DNA of 64,000 nt, from the NCBI GenBank assembly GCA_024741835.1, contig JAENRP010000034.1:100925-164924 (forward strand). Reading direction: 5' to 3'. This DNA comes from Diplocarpon mali (Eukaryota; Ascomycota; Leotiomycetes; Helotiales; Drepanopezizaceae). Of this stretch, positions 12,851-24,769 are shown one piece after another; within the stretch, counting starts at the first letter, position 1, and every line of letters starts with the position of its first letter. A model generated the notes under the pieces. That model was not told where the DNA came from and ran no database searches. It saw only the letters and a program-made list of their open reading frames with translations. The translations under genes and the position numbers were made by a program.

Positions 12851-15800
12851 GCAAAACCTCAAACTGCTATTACTAGTCCTTTCTAGCCGCTAATAACGAA
12901 GTATCGACTAATAATAGGCTATTAAAGCTATTAAAAGCCGAAAGCCTATTAAGGTATTAGCTAATACATAGAAGATTCGCGCATCTAAGGCTAAAGAAAT
13001 TGAGAGGCCTATATAAGGTCTCGACCCTAAAATAGAAGATCTAAGTACTAAAGGATCGCCTAGTATGCCGAATTTATAAGCTAATAAAACTTCGAAATCG
13101 GATGCGAATTAAGCTTAGTCTATAGAAAGATTCGATACTAGCGCTAATATCTATTAATACTGCTAGACTATTTATAACCTTAATTAGAGGAAATAATTGG
13201 TTTTCTTAAATAGTAGATAACTCCACTCAGCAGACATAGACTATTTGCGCTAGGACTAAATCTAAGCTTATAGAAAAGCTAGAAACTTAGAAAGTAATAG
13301 AGGAACGCCAGACCTAGTTAAAGCTAATAGCTATTAAGTCTAATAACGCATTAGAGATTAGGGCAAAGCTTAATAAATAAGTAAAATAAGGAGTTTATTA
13401 TAAACTAACTATAATATACGAAGGTTCCTACTAGAATAGTATCGCTAAGCGAAGTATCTAATAAGTAGAGACTAACTGTCGCACTCTATTATAAGATGCT
13501 GACCTACTACTGGAATTCTAGGACCTTGCGGTTAAGGCAGATATATACTTGCGAAATAGAATAGGTAGTAGACTAATAGTTAATAGTACTCGAATATTAC
13601 TATATAAGGCATATTTCAGATAGAAACTAAGCCTAGACTATATCTGCGTCTTTAAAAGCATCTGCTACTCTTATATTAGCCCAAAGTCTTAGCCTGCGGG
13701 TATAAAGAGTAAGAAGCTAATAGACTAAGGTAGAGAGTATATATTTGTTAGGTATATTAAATAGATAATAAAGCAATAGATAATATATGCGCTAGATCTA
13801 GGGTAAGTAATTATATTTTTAGTAGTTGAGTTTGACGAATCTTAAAATAGGAGGGAGCTGTCCTTAAAGCTCCGTATACCTAGAGATTCGCAAGGTATAC
13901 CACTTAATAGTAATACTATTAAGCTAAACTAATAACCCCTTTCTCTTAGCTTAAGCATATTAAGCGCACCTGCTAATCGATGACTAGCTGGTTGTCCAAA
14001 GGCCGAACAGACTATTCTTATCGTCCGCGAACTGCCTAAAGTATAGAATAACTTCGATATCATCGTCCCTTTAATTAAAGCGCCTATAGTAAAGGATGTT
14101 CCTGAAACAGGTATAAGTAATAATAAGCCTCTACTATTAGAAAGCGGTTCCTTAAATAATAAGCCTATAGAACCTATAGCTAAACCTACGTCCTTGAAGA
14201 GGAATAGAGACTTAGAATTAAAAGATACCTTAGACAAACGCGAGTCTAAGCGTATTTGGGCTATAATAGCGCATAGGATCTATAAGCTTAAACTTCAATA
14301 GAGCTTTAATAAAGATAATGTGTTCCTAACCGCTAAGAGGATAATGAAAATCTCTCTTTTAAAGATGTATAATAAAGCTGTTAACGACTTAGAGAATAGA
14401 GTAGTATAGAGTAAGGCAATCTATAAGGAGATAAGCTCTTTTACTACAAATGGCATATAGATAGAGGAACTGATACTAAAGGACGTGAACCTAGTATTAA
14501 TAAAGTGGGTCTTTATAATTAAGATATATGCAAATGGAACCCTAAAGCGTTATAAGGTAAGGCTTATAGCTAGGGGCTTCTTTTAATAGTATGGAGAAGA
14601 CTACTTTGATACATTCGCGCCAATAGTTCGCATAGATACCCTTTGCATATTTATAGTAATAGTAGCCGCTAAGGACCTTAAATACAGATAGTATAATATT
14701 AAAAATACATTTACTAAAGCAATTATAAAGGAATGGATTTTTCTCTCCCGACTTAATAGTATTTCTATACGCGCTAGCCACTCTTTTTATATACTTTGCA
14801 GTATCTATAGGCTTAAATAATCAGCCTGTGATTAGAACCTTTTATATAGCTCTACTCTAGTGGAAATAGGATTCATTTAAAGCTTAGCTAACCCTTATCT
14901 ATTTACTTATGCTAAGCGTAGAATCAAGTTGCTATTATATATTGATAATATTGCTATAGCTGCGAAAACAACTACTCAATTGGATTAGTTCTTTATAACG
15001 ATTTAGAAACGTTTTAATACTAAGGATCTAAGGGGAATTTATAAGATCCTTAGCATCTGCATTATAAGGAACCGCTCTACTTAAGAACTCTAATTGGATT
15101 AAAAGCAGTATATTAAGAAGATCCTAGACTGAATAGGACTTTCTACTTATGCTTCTAACTTTAAGCCAAAGCGTACTCCAATCGAAGGAAAGTATAATAA
15201 GTTAGAGCCTGCTAATAAAAATAAGTAGAAAGGAGATCTAAAGAAGTACTAATAGGACATTAGAGCGATTATATATACTATAGTATATATAAGACCAGAT
15301 ATCGCCTTTATTATTAAGCAACTTAGTTAGAACTTAAAGGATCCGACGATTTGATATAAGAATGCAGTCAAGCGACTTAGAAGGTACCTTCGATTGATAA
15401 TCATATAGAAGGTGAGATACGGACTAATGAAATATATAAGCGCAAAGCTTAAGGTATATACCAATTCCAATTAGGCAAATATAAAAGGTCAGAAAAGTAT
15501 ATTTAGAAGCGTAGCAGTACTATATAGCAGACCTATATCGTAGGGAAGTAGGAAGTAGAAATCAATGGCTACCGCAAGCACTAAGGCCGAATATATATTA
15601 ATATTATCAAATTGTAAGTAAGGATTATAAATCGCTTAAGTTTTAAAAGATATAGGTTTCGCTAAGTATATTAGATAAGATAAGAACTATATTAATCTTT
15701 AAGCAGATAATATAAAGGCGATTGCACTTGCAAAGAATCCACACTTATATAAGCGATCGAAATATATTGATATTGCCTACTACTTTATCCGCGACCTTAT

Positions 15801-16241
15801 TGCAAAGAATAAGTTATCGATTACTTATATCCTAACCGATCGAATAGTAGCAGATGGATTTACAAAGCCATTAGAGATAGTTATAAAGTTCAAAGCGTTT
15901 AAAGATATACTAGGGTTATAGAAGATAGTAGGGGCTTAGCAGGCTTAAGGACGACTCCTAGGCCCGCCTTATGAGTTAGGTTATATAGTCTTATAAAAGA
16001 AAGTTTTTAGATCGACTCCTAGGCCTAGACCGCGAGTTAAGTCATATAGTCTTATAAAGGAATATCTTTTAGGAAATTTGACTTCTAGTCCTGCCTTACG
16101 AGTAGGATTGGTAATTTTAATAGAGGTTGCTATTAATTGATTGTTTTTAATTTAAAGAGATACTTAAGAGTTGGATTAGCGCAAAAGGATAATTATTATT
16201 TTCCTAACTGCAGGTCAATTGGAGTAAGGTCTGAGTAGGGG

Positions 16242-16436
16242 TATTAAGATAGGTAATATAGCTATTACTCTGATGTATTATCATATGACCTTACTGCTTA
16301 ATTAGTAGGATATTAATACGTATATAGCTATAGGGAAGAAAGGGGTAACCTTCCTTCCCTAACTCTTATTAATATATCGACTATCGACCTTTAGAAGTTT
16401 CCTATACCTACTGCGCCGACTCACTTAAGCTTAATA
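16242..16436 (+). repeat. 3' LTR of element A
   Basis: 195 bp, matching 10252-10446. The first dinucleotide has decayed from TG to TA. Followed directly by TTATT. Confidence 0.85.
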
Positions 16437-16441
16437 TTATT

Positions 16442-16554
16442 TAGTATATATATAGTAAGGAGACTTCGGAAAGAAAAGGGAGAGTCTATAACTCAGCAGG
16501 AGTCACGTAGAGGGTCTCCAGAATAAGTGGAGACTCCGCCCATTCTGCACGACA
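16442..16554 (-). repeat. Right LTR of element B, second fragment
   Basis: 113 bp continuing the LTR broken at 10251. Ends CACGACA before the GTATT duplication. It is less decayed than the left LTR. Confidence 0.8.
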
Positions 16555-16559
16555 GTATT

Positions 16560-18745
16560 ATATAATAGTTTATAAAGAACTTCGCAAAGATTAAGCTACT
16601 ACTATTAAGACTGATTAGCAATGTGGATTAGCGCTAAAGGAAGGCTGAATAAGTGTCTTTTAAGATACTATATTAGAAGTGCTTAGATATCCTTAATATA
16701 TATAGATAGGATAGCAGAAGGTCTACTATTTACTTTTACTCTAACGCAAGCAAATAAGGAGCGGGTTATTGCATTACCTAGTAATAAGAAGGCATTAAGG
16801 TAGCAATCCTATATAATGCTTTCACATTCTTAAAGTTATAGTATAACTATAGGACGTATAAACGCGAGTTATATACGATTATGGAATTTAGCTGCAAGTT
16901 CGATTATATATTTCGAGGACTAATTATAGTAATTGTCTTTACTAATTATTAGCTATTAACCTACTTCCTAAAGTCATCTAGCATTAAGGGCATCTACGCA
17001 AGGTAGGCCTTCGAATTGCGCTAGCTGAATATTAAGATATAATAGATTTTAAGTTCTAGGAATAAGATAGCCGATGCCCTTTTTAGAACTATCTTTCTTA
17101 ATTTAAGTAGAGAATCCGATTACCTTAACAACTTTAGCTACCTTAACCTATCTAGTATTAAATTAAAATAGGTTTAGAAGGATAGGAAAAATAGGTATAA
17201 GGAACTAGTTAGGCAAGTCGGCGAACTACTTTATAATAAAGAATTGCGCTATATAATACTAAGGGAGTCCTTAACCGTCTTACTAAAGATTTCGTCCTTT
17301 ATAGCCAAACTACGCTAAGCTGACCCTATATATATTAAATGGTTAAAATCCAAGCACTTTCCAACTATATTGCGATCTTTTGCATTAGAGACCGCCTAAC
17401 GAAGTTTCCTACCATAGGCTAAGTACTGCGTATACAAGTGGTATTTAGATATTGCTAACTTTCTAATCTTATTCGAGTATCCAGATTAATATTCTATAAA
17501 AACTCAAAGAGCTGCCTTCTATAGAAAGCTAGACTAGTATAGTACTAATCCCTAAGGCGTCTTATACGTTTAGATCTAAAGTGCTAAAAAACGCTATATC
17601 CTATTAAGCAAAGTATCAACTGTCCTAATAGCTGCTTATAATAATAGCGGTCACTTCTAGGCTATTATCACTATACGCAAGATAATCGAGGTCTATTAGC
17701 CTAATATAGCAAAAGATATAAGGGATTATATCCTTAATTATTTGTATTATACTTAATATAGTACCGCTTGATATACTTAAATACTTACTAAGGTTATAGT
17801 CTTAAGTATTATAGAACTACTTAGCGCCGACTGGATTAGGCCCTTCCTTAACTTTTACTAACCGGATAAGGTTTATTAGATACTACTAGTTATCGATTAC
17901 TTTTCTTATTATATGTAGGCCAAGGCGTTTGATACTAATAATTTAGCTGCAGTTATCTCTTTCCTATCTAATATATTTAATATATATAGTATTTCAATCG
18001 GCATTTATATAGATCCTAGACCTCACTTTAATATAGATATTATTAATTAGGCAAATAAATAAAGCGCTATCTAAACTATATTGCCCTTTAAGGCTAAGAA
18101 GGCAATTGGGATAATTGAGAAGGTAGTGGATATATTTTAGCAGGTTCTAAAGAAGGTATGCCCCGCACCTTAGCTATAGCTTAAATGGCTTAATTAAGCG
18201 CTCTATAACTTTAATAACTATTATATCGCCTACCTAAGCTATAGTCCATTTGAAATTTTGCTTAAGTTCGATAGATCTAATATAGTTAGCCAGCAGTTTC
18301 TAATACTCTATTGATAATTATTAGTAGTATTTATTAGCGGACCAAACCTTAAAATAAAGGACGCTTTACCAGATTATAATAATTATACTAATCTTATAGT
18401 CGATTATATAATTAAGAGATAGGAGATCCGAGAAATTGTTAATATAAGATCTGATCTTACTTGCTAGCGTATAAAAGAACGCTACGACTTAAGAGTGCAT
18501 CTAGATAAAACCCTAATCCTAGGACAGTTAGTTATGCTATTTAATAAAAGGCAATTAGGTAAGAAACTACGTCCTATATAGCGTAGCCCTTTTATTATTA
18601 TCGATTATACTAATAAGATAGGAAAATCGTATACTCTCTACTAAATCGATGGTACTAATATATAAGGTCATTTTTATAATAATTATTTAAAAGCATTTCA
18701 GCTGCGAGAAGGTTACCTAATTACCTTAAATAAATAGGAGCTTCT
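16560..18745 (+). mobile_element. Ty3/gypsy remnant C, 3' part (RNase H and integrase)
   Basis: This continues the polyprotein broken at 2767. RNase H is visible at about 16.73-17.08 kb (YSNASKQGAGYCIT, then YKRELYTIMEFS and LTYFL-type motifs, ending NKIADAL). Integrase follows from about 17.6 to 18.6 kb (a GHF zinc-binding region, then a catalytic core with FLSNIF and YSPFEILL-like motifs). Frames are riddled with RIP-type stops. The 5' end and 5' LTR of this element lie outside the window or under the solo LTR. Confidence 0.75.
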
Positions 18746-19351
18746 TATATTTTAAAATATTCGACTAGGCAACGCTGCCTTTAAATTGCCGAAAGCAGTA
18801 CAATTGATCGCTAGTGCCTACTGAGTATAAGATCTCCTAAAACTCGGATTTCGGGTAGTTTTCCTATACTATTCATATAGCTTTATAAGATAATTATTAC
18901 TAACCAATTGCAATATATGAACTTTTCTCTATTATTCTCTACTAAAGGACTGCTAGTTAGCACTAATAGCAAAATCTTAAAGCACTACCATTTATAAGGC
19001 TTTGCTTAAATGGAATTTAAATATATATTATAAGCAGTCCTTAACTTATTTTATAAACTAGGTTGCGTATAGACCAGAGGTCTAGTATCTATAACCTATT
19101 ATAAGATATGAGTTATAATCGGTCTATTGCTCTTTACTTATTTCTATATATTAGCTGCTTTTCTACTAGCTAGTATAGTATTTAGCACTAGATCACTCAA
19201 GGGGCTTCGTGCGTACTAAAGGGAGTAAACACCTTCTTAAATGGAAAGGGTGGTATTAGTCAGCACTTAAGGTGCCTCAGGCACTTAGATATACTATAAA
19301 TATCTTCCCTCGGAGGTTACTCCTCCGAGTCCAATACAACTCCCTGTTACA
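18746..19351. repeat. Terminal, LTR-like end of the left repeat block
   Basis: Non-coding AT-rich sequence after the integrase, ending in an inverted GGAGG-TTAC-TCCTCC hairpin and then CCCTGTTACA at 19342-19351. An ACA terminus fits an LTR end. Base composition changes sharply just after it. No second copy is in the window, so the LTR assignment is inference. Confidence 0.4.
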
Positions 19352-19956
19352 CCAGTTATTTGTTCCCGCATCGGATGTAGTTCAGCCTGCTAGTCTCAAT
19401 CGAGCTAGATCTGGTACACCGTGACGCTACCACAATATTGCAGTAATAATTTAAACCTCCTGCCTTTTCCCCAAACGGCATCCGTCTCGACGCCCGTTGA
19501 GCCTAGAACATATTATTGAGTTCCTCTCGGCCGATGAGCTACTCATCGTCACCATGTCAATCTACCGTAAGCGGCGTTGCGCGAGCGTGACCGTGGCCGT
19601 GACCCCAGCGTGGCGTGGTCTACTCTCCTCTCCTCTCCTCTGCTCAGACCGGCGCGATGGAGACCAGCAGAGCAGAGCAGAGCATGCCATACCACAGCTA
19701 TCTGGCCGTGCCATAGGCCTCTACTTTCCGATTCTTTGTTTTATCTTCTTTTTCCCATCACGACTGAATGGAGACGGTTTGACCGCTGACGGCTGATGAC
19801 TGGTGACTGCCATGGAGACGATAGAGTAGAACGTCGAGGCCTGGTCTTAAAGACGACTACTAGCTCTGGTCCACTACGAACAGTGGCTGCGATTTGAAGG
19901 GCAGGATCTGAAGGGCAGGCTCTGCGTGCGGTCGGCACGGACTCAATCGCATTACG
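19352..19956 (+). promoter_or_regulatory. Upstream region of the histidine kinase
   Basis: GC-normal sequence between the repeat border and the kinase ATG. It has a CTCCTCTCCTCT run and an AGAGCAGAGCAG repeat near 19622-19684 and a pyrimidine-rich stretch near 19730-19760, a common feature of fungal promoters and 5' leaders. I see no gene in it. Confidence 0.35.
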
Positions 19957-22900
19957 ATGGCTTCAACCTGCAACGCAATCGAGAGGAGGCCTTCGAGCTC
20001 GCATCCCGGCATGGACCTCCAACTCGCAGTTCTGCGGCATCTGCCGACCCCGATACTGGTCTTGTCGCCACAACGAACTGTTGTTTTTGCAAATCGCGCT
20101 GGGCAGCGACTACTGGCTTCGCGGAATCCCGTACAATCGTCTGCGGAGGGGATATTGGGATTTTCGCCGGCAGATTTGGGAATCAGGTTGCTATATAATC
20201 GCGTATGGGCCACGGTACTGGATCGGCTCGAGTCGGCGCAGGCGCAGGCTGAAGGGGAAGCAGGAATCGTGCACGAAGTGGATGCAATGGTCTTGAATTC
20301 CACGATGAGCTACGGAGTAATACATTTCCGGATCCTGATCTCATTCGTAATGGCGGAGGATACGCAAAATTTCATGCTGTCGTTCGAGCGTTCTGCGCAT
20401 GTTGAGAGGAGAGTCCTACCCCATAGCAGCAACAAAGGGAACGACGCTCGAATTATGCCGGCCGTGGCAGCGAAAGGCTCCGCTGAGGTAGCGAGTAGTA
20501 TCTCTAGGATCAAGAAGGCAGTGTTCGATAGTCACGCAACTGCTGGTTTTATTCTGACAGTCGATGAAAATCAATACCTCGCGAACTCCAAAGCTCAGAG
20601 CGTTTTCGGCGACATCATGTTGGGCGGTGCTCAAGGGTGTGATGGAACCGGCCTACGAACTCGAATGGAAGTATGGGACGAGAATTTCTCGAGGAAATTG
20701 GGCCCGACCGAATTTCCCGGTATTAAATTGGTACGAGCCAAGGTACCATTCACGGGCTATCGGTGTGGCTTCATCAATGCCGGGACCGGTGCCAAAATCG
20801 TATGCAGCGTCGATGGAGAGTGCCTCTACGACGATGACACCGGAGAGTTTCTTGGTGGCATATTTTGGAGCAGAGATATCCAAGAGTATTCAGACTTTCT
20901 GGTTGATCGGCAACAGCGACGTCTTGAAAGCCACGAAACAATTTGTAATCTCATGCCACACTTGGTTTGGACAATAAGTATCGACGGGACGTGTGACTGG
21001 TTTTCGGAAAGAGTAAGTGCGATGAAAGTTGATATCTAGTGCTTTAGCTAATGAAGTAGTGGTATGAATTTACGGGTCTCACCAAGGAAGAGTCGGTTGG
21101 TGATAAGTACATGCGAGCAATTCATCCGGATGACTTGCCGAGACTGCTCGGTGCCTGGGACCGCCATCGAGTCACAGGTGAGGACTACGACGTAGAGATA
21201 CGATATCGTCGATATGACGGTGTTTACAGATGGATGCACGCTCGTGCTTGCCCACTGCAAAATGACGATGGCAAGATATTGAAATGGTACGGGACGACCA
21301 CCGATGTTCACGATCTCGTTATGGCGAGAATCGAAGCCGCGAGAAACAAGCTGCAGATGCTTACCGTATTGGCACATGCGGAAGTCAACCTGTTCGCAAT
21401 CGATAAGAACAGGGTCATCACGATGGCCGAAGGTGGTATGCACTGGGACTCCGAAGCGGACATCTACGATGTTGGTAAGAAGGCCACATTGATCGGCCTA
21501 GATGCCATTGAGGTCGCGCGGCAGACTCAGGCAGGAGGCGTTCCAGGTAGCATAACCGCGCAAATTTGCTGCAGTCGCTAACCACCGCAGGCTATGAACA
21601 GAATGTTCTCGATGTACTATCAGGAAAAGTTGGCGTCGCCCAGTCAGAGGATGCGATTGGCAAAAAGTATTTCCGGACTCGTATAGTCGCCGATCTAGAA
21701 CACAATGCTGCTGATGGTGGCATGAATCCTGAGATCAAGGGACTTCTGGGATTGACTATAGACGTGACCGATATGAGAGCCCGAACCGCTCTGGAGTTGG
21801 ATAACAAAAAGTTGGTGTTGGAAGAACAAGCGGCCAAGGAATCAAACCAGATGAAGAGCCAATTTCTGGCCAATGTAAGTCCAGAAACCCCAAGCTGAGA
21901 GGCATCGCTAACCCAAAAAGATGTCGCACGAAATGAGAACACCTACCGCAGTGAGTAATTATTCTTCTTAAGGGTGTCTTCCCAGTCGAGCACCCCAAAT
22001 CTTTTAGAACGTAGCATTTGTCCAAGCTAGCCCTACCTTAAATAGCACTAACGATCTCCAGGGCGTCATTGGGATGGTCGAGCTTCTGAGCGACGATGAC
22101 ACCTTGACGGCCGAACAGCGAGACTACGTCTGCAGCATTCATCTCTCGGCCAAAGCGCTTCTTACGATTGTCAATGACATTCTTGATTTTTCCAAAATCG
22201 AAAGCGGACGGCTCGACATCGAAAAGGTGCCATTCCACCTGTCCTCGATTGTTGGCGAGCTCTGTAAGCTACTTGGAATGTTCGCCAATCAGAAAAGACT
22301 CGAATTCGTGTACGAGAATTCTATAGATGAAGACCTAGAAGTTTTGGGCGACCCGGGACGTATTAGACAGGTCTTGTCAAACCTCTTGACCAATGCTCTC
22401 AAATTCACCAGGAAAGGGGCGGTCAAGCTGACTGTAACATCAACACTGATTGAGTCTGAGTCCGCAGAGGACACGATGAAGGTGCAGTTCCTGATTGAGG
22501 ATACGGGTATTGGGATCGAAAAGAAGGTTCTTGACAAGTTGTTCATGCCTTTTAGCCAAGGCGATCCATCGACTGCGCGGTTGTATGGCGGAACTGGTCT
22601 TGGACTGACAATTTCAAGAAATGTAGGATGCCCATCGTATTGTTCCGGCTAACGCTGACAACTTGCAGCTTGCGATCCTAATGCAAGGATCAATAGATCT
22701 TGAATCGACCCCTGGCTTGGGCAGCAAAGCAACATTTACTGTCCCGTTTGAAATATTCTCCTGGCACCGCAATCTACGACAAGAAATCAGAACACCATCA
22801 CCAAAGATGGGCTTACGGTTTGCACCTCAAATAAGATCGCCCTCCTGGGCAGCACCATTCAGCCACCGCTCTGACAACCAGGACCTTCTCAATCGTCAAA

Positions 22901-23666
22901 TTTCATGCAGCGTGACCTCGACATCTAGTTATCAACCACCGTCCATTCCGTCTTCATCGCGGGAAGGTTCGATGGACAACACTTTTAAACCACCACTCGC
23001 CCACCTCACACCCGAACAACGAAGCCGCATCCATATTCTTGTTGTAGAGGACAAGTACGCTCGTTGCTATCTCGCTCTCACCCCTTCCGTCTGTCCTCTC
23101 TCTTCGCATAGCTAACACGTCGCAGCCCTATTAATCAAACTATTGCCATAAAGAATATTCGCAAACTAGGCTTTCCGGTAACAGCCGTCTGGAATGGCCG
23201 CGAAGCCCTCTCCTACCTCCTATCGCCGTCGACGTCGCAGCCACGGCCTTCAATCATTCTAATGGACGTGCAGATGCCCGTGATGGACGGCTACGAAGCC
23301 ACACGTATCCTGCGTACGGGACAGGAATATGCACGGGAGAGGGACGAAGGAGTCGGCCTTGCGGATGAGGGACACAGTAACCCGGATTCGGAGGGTGCAG
23401 AGAGGAAGAAGAGAGTCCTCGTAGGAAGGAGTGAGGGGGGGGAGGAAAGAAGAGGGGTGGTGGAGAAAGCTATCCCCGGGCGCGGCAGAGGATACTTGCG
23501 CGATACTCCCGTAATTGCTATGACGGCCTCCGCAATTCAGGGCGACAGGGAGAAATGCTACAACGCCGGGATGGATGATTATTTGGCTAAACCGGTTGAG
23601 AAGGCGTTGCTGGAGGAGATGCTTGTCAAGTGGGCGGGTAAGAAGAGGGAGCTGGATGTGATATAG
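19957..23666 (+). CDS. Multi-PAS hybrid histidine kinase with C-terminal receiver domain (7 exons)
   Basis: A two-component sensor that would autophosphorylate a histidine and pass the phosphate to its own receiver, feeding the fungal phosphorelay. Exons are 19957-21012, 21060-21546, 21591-21874, 21921-21950, 22062-22622, 22669-23054 and 23126-23666, giving 1114 aa in frame. PAS-like regions lie at about 20-130, 185-320, 331-455 (a PAS_3-type fold reading WYEFTGLTKEE and HPDDLPRL) and 470-590. The H-box MSHEMRTP has its phospho-acceptor at H612. The ATP-binding domain has N726/N730, DTGIGI at 766-771 and GGTGLGL at 795-801. The receiver has phospho-acceptor D982 in LMDVQMPVMDG, T1068 and K1090, with a charged insert of about 60 residues at 1000-1059. 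No transmembrane segment is seen, so it is probably cytosolic. The start could also be M19. The ligand and kinase group are not assigned. Confidence 0.93.
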
Positions 23667-24673
23667 TCGGACTAGAATATATACCCCGGAGGATATGTGG
23701 CCTGTGTGGGGACGATAAATATGTAATGTATGTGTGAAGCGAGCGACTCGTATAAGTCCAGCGCATTTGGGGCAATATCGGAGAGCTTGACGGGAAATGG
23801 AAAGTGGTCCGGCGGACGAGATGGATTTCCGTGGTAGAAATATGTAGACGATACATAACCGTGCGGGCTCTTGGATATCGAAACAAGTATGCTGATATGT
23901 GCCATCCGTGTGCAAGTGAAGAACCGGAATGAAGATGATTCCTAGAATGTCCTCTGTTCAGGCCTAGGGTGTTGAATACGTGCATGATCTGTAGTAATAG
24001 ATAGATAGGTACCCAGGTCTTGCATTCATTCAGTTTGTGCTGAGGTTTTATTCCGGAGGAACAAGGTACGCAAGCGGGTCGTACCAAACCAGCTTGCGGT
24101 AATCTGGAGAAAAGCCCACAGAAAAAGCGGAAGAGGCCATCTCAGAACCAACCGCCTTGTACACCAGAATGCCTACCGATCCTGCTCTCTCCTCTTGTAA
24201 GCCAGAACCCATCCAGGCGAGGCGGCTTGTTCTAGCTAAATTCTAGGTCGAGGGACGGTAGGTAAGCACGTGACCTTTCTCCGGTACTCGATCATTGAGC
24301 GGAGTGGGGCATAAAGACAGTAAAACTCGGCGAGAAGGTCGGGCAAAAGAGAGGGGGTAAACTATAAATGCTGAGAGTTCTGAAACTCTTCTTGCTAAGA
24401 ACAAATCTCGCTACCGGAAACCCCCTGTAGATATAATCGTGGTGCAAGTGCAGAGTCTAGTTGAAACGACGGACAAGGTCCTAAAAGTAGGCGAAGAGAT
24501 CAAATGGGAAAATGAGAAGTGCAGCAATATTGCGGCTGCTAAATAATTGTGGCCAGCAGATAATATATCTACTGACCTGCTGAGATATGTGTGTGCCTGA
24601 AGGGGTATGGAAGCGAAGACGGAACAACTGACAAAACACGAGACTCTCCATTAGTCGAATTCTCGGGGATTGA
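23667..24673. other. Intergenic: 3' flank of the histidine kinase
   Basis: No gene is supported. Open frames on the minus strand here overlap the kinase 3' end and lack recognisable content. A CACGTG lies at 24267-24272. Confidence 0.4.
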
Positions 24674-24769
24674 GCCCGAGGCGGGGCTCGAACCCGCGAC
24701 CCTGAGGTTATCTGAAAGCTGCGAGGTGCTTTTAAGAGCCACATACTCTACCGATTGAGCTACCCGGGC
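24674..24769 (-). tRNA. tRNA-Lys (anticodon CUU), with intron
   Basis: The minus strand folds as a tRNA. The acceptor stem is GCCCGGG (24769-24763) with CTCGGGC (24680-24674). The A box TAGCTCAATCGG and B box GGTTCGAGCC are intact. The anticodon loop is CTCTTAA with anticodon CTT at 24736-24734. An intron of about 22-24 nt follows the base 3' of the anticodon, the usual eukaryotic place. Oddities: the anticodon stem TGTGG/CCTCA has a central T-T mismatch, the base after the acceptor stem (discriminator) is T, and the first downstream TTTT is about 38 nt away. The first two leave open a decaying gene copy. Confidence 0.85.

Larger units (their letters stand above)
10252..16436 (+). mobile_element. 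Ty1/copia element A, complete with two LTRs, nested in the right LTR of element B
   Basis: A 6185-bp element with 195-bp LTRs (10252-10446 and 16242-16436) and target duplication TTATT (10247-10251 and 16437-16441). On the + strand the internal region reads gag-like sequence around 10.9-11.9 kb, a protease-like block at about 11.95-12.36 kb, a coding tandem repeat at 12.36-12.85 kb, integrase-like sequence around 13 kb, reverse transcriptase at about 14.4-15.1 kb, and RNase H at 15.4-15.9 kb ending in the copia signature SWGSRKQKS followed by an STxAEY-type motif. A purine stretch precedes the right LTR. Order and motifs are Ty1/copia. The reading frames are broken by RIP-type stops, so it is not autonomous. 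It is the youngest of the three nested insertions by position. Confidence 0.85.
2768..16554 (-). mobile_element. Ty1/copia element B (minus strand), interrupted by element A
   Basis: The left LTR is 2768-2965 (198 bp). The right LTR is split into 10167-10251 and 16442-16554, which also sum to 198 bp once the second target-duplication copy is removed. GTATT flanks the whole element (2763-2767 and 16555-16559). The internal region, 2966-10166, reads on the minus strand: a gag-like start near 9962, then, in the 4.9-5.5 kb stretch, copia reverse transcriptase and RNase H (a YIDN form of the YVDD motif, then IGSILY and DIAFAASQLS-type motifs). A purine tract AAGGGG next to the left LTR is the expected polypurine primer for minus orientation. 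All frames are broken by RIP-type stops. Pieces of open frame at 3871-4182 and 6709-6960 are antisense accidents. Confidence 0.8.
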
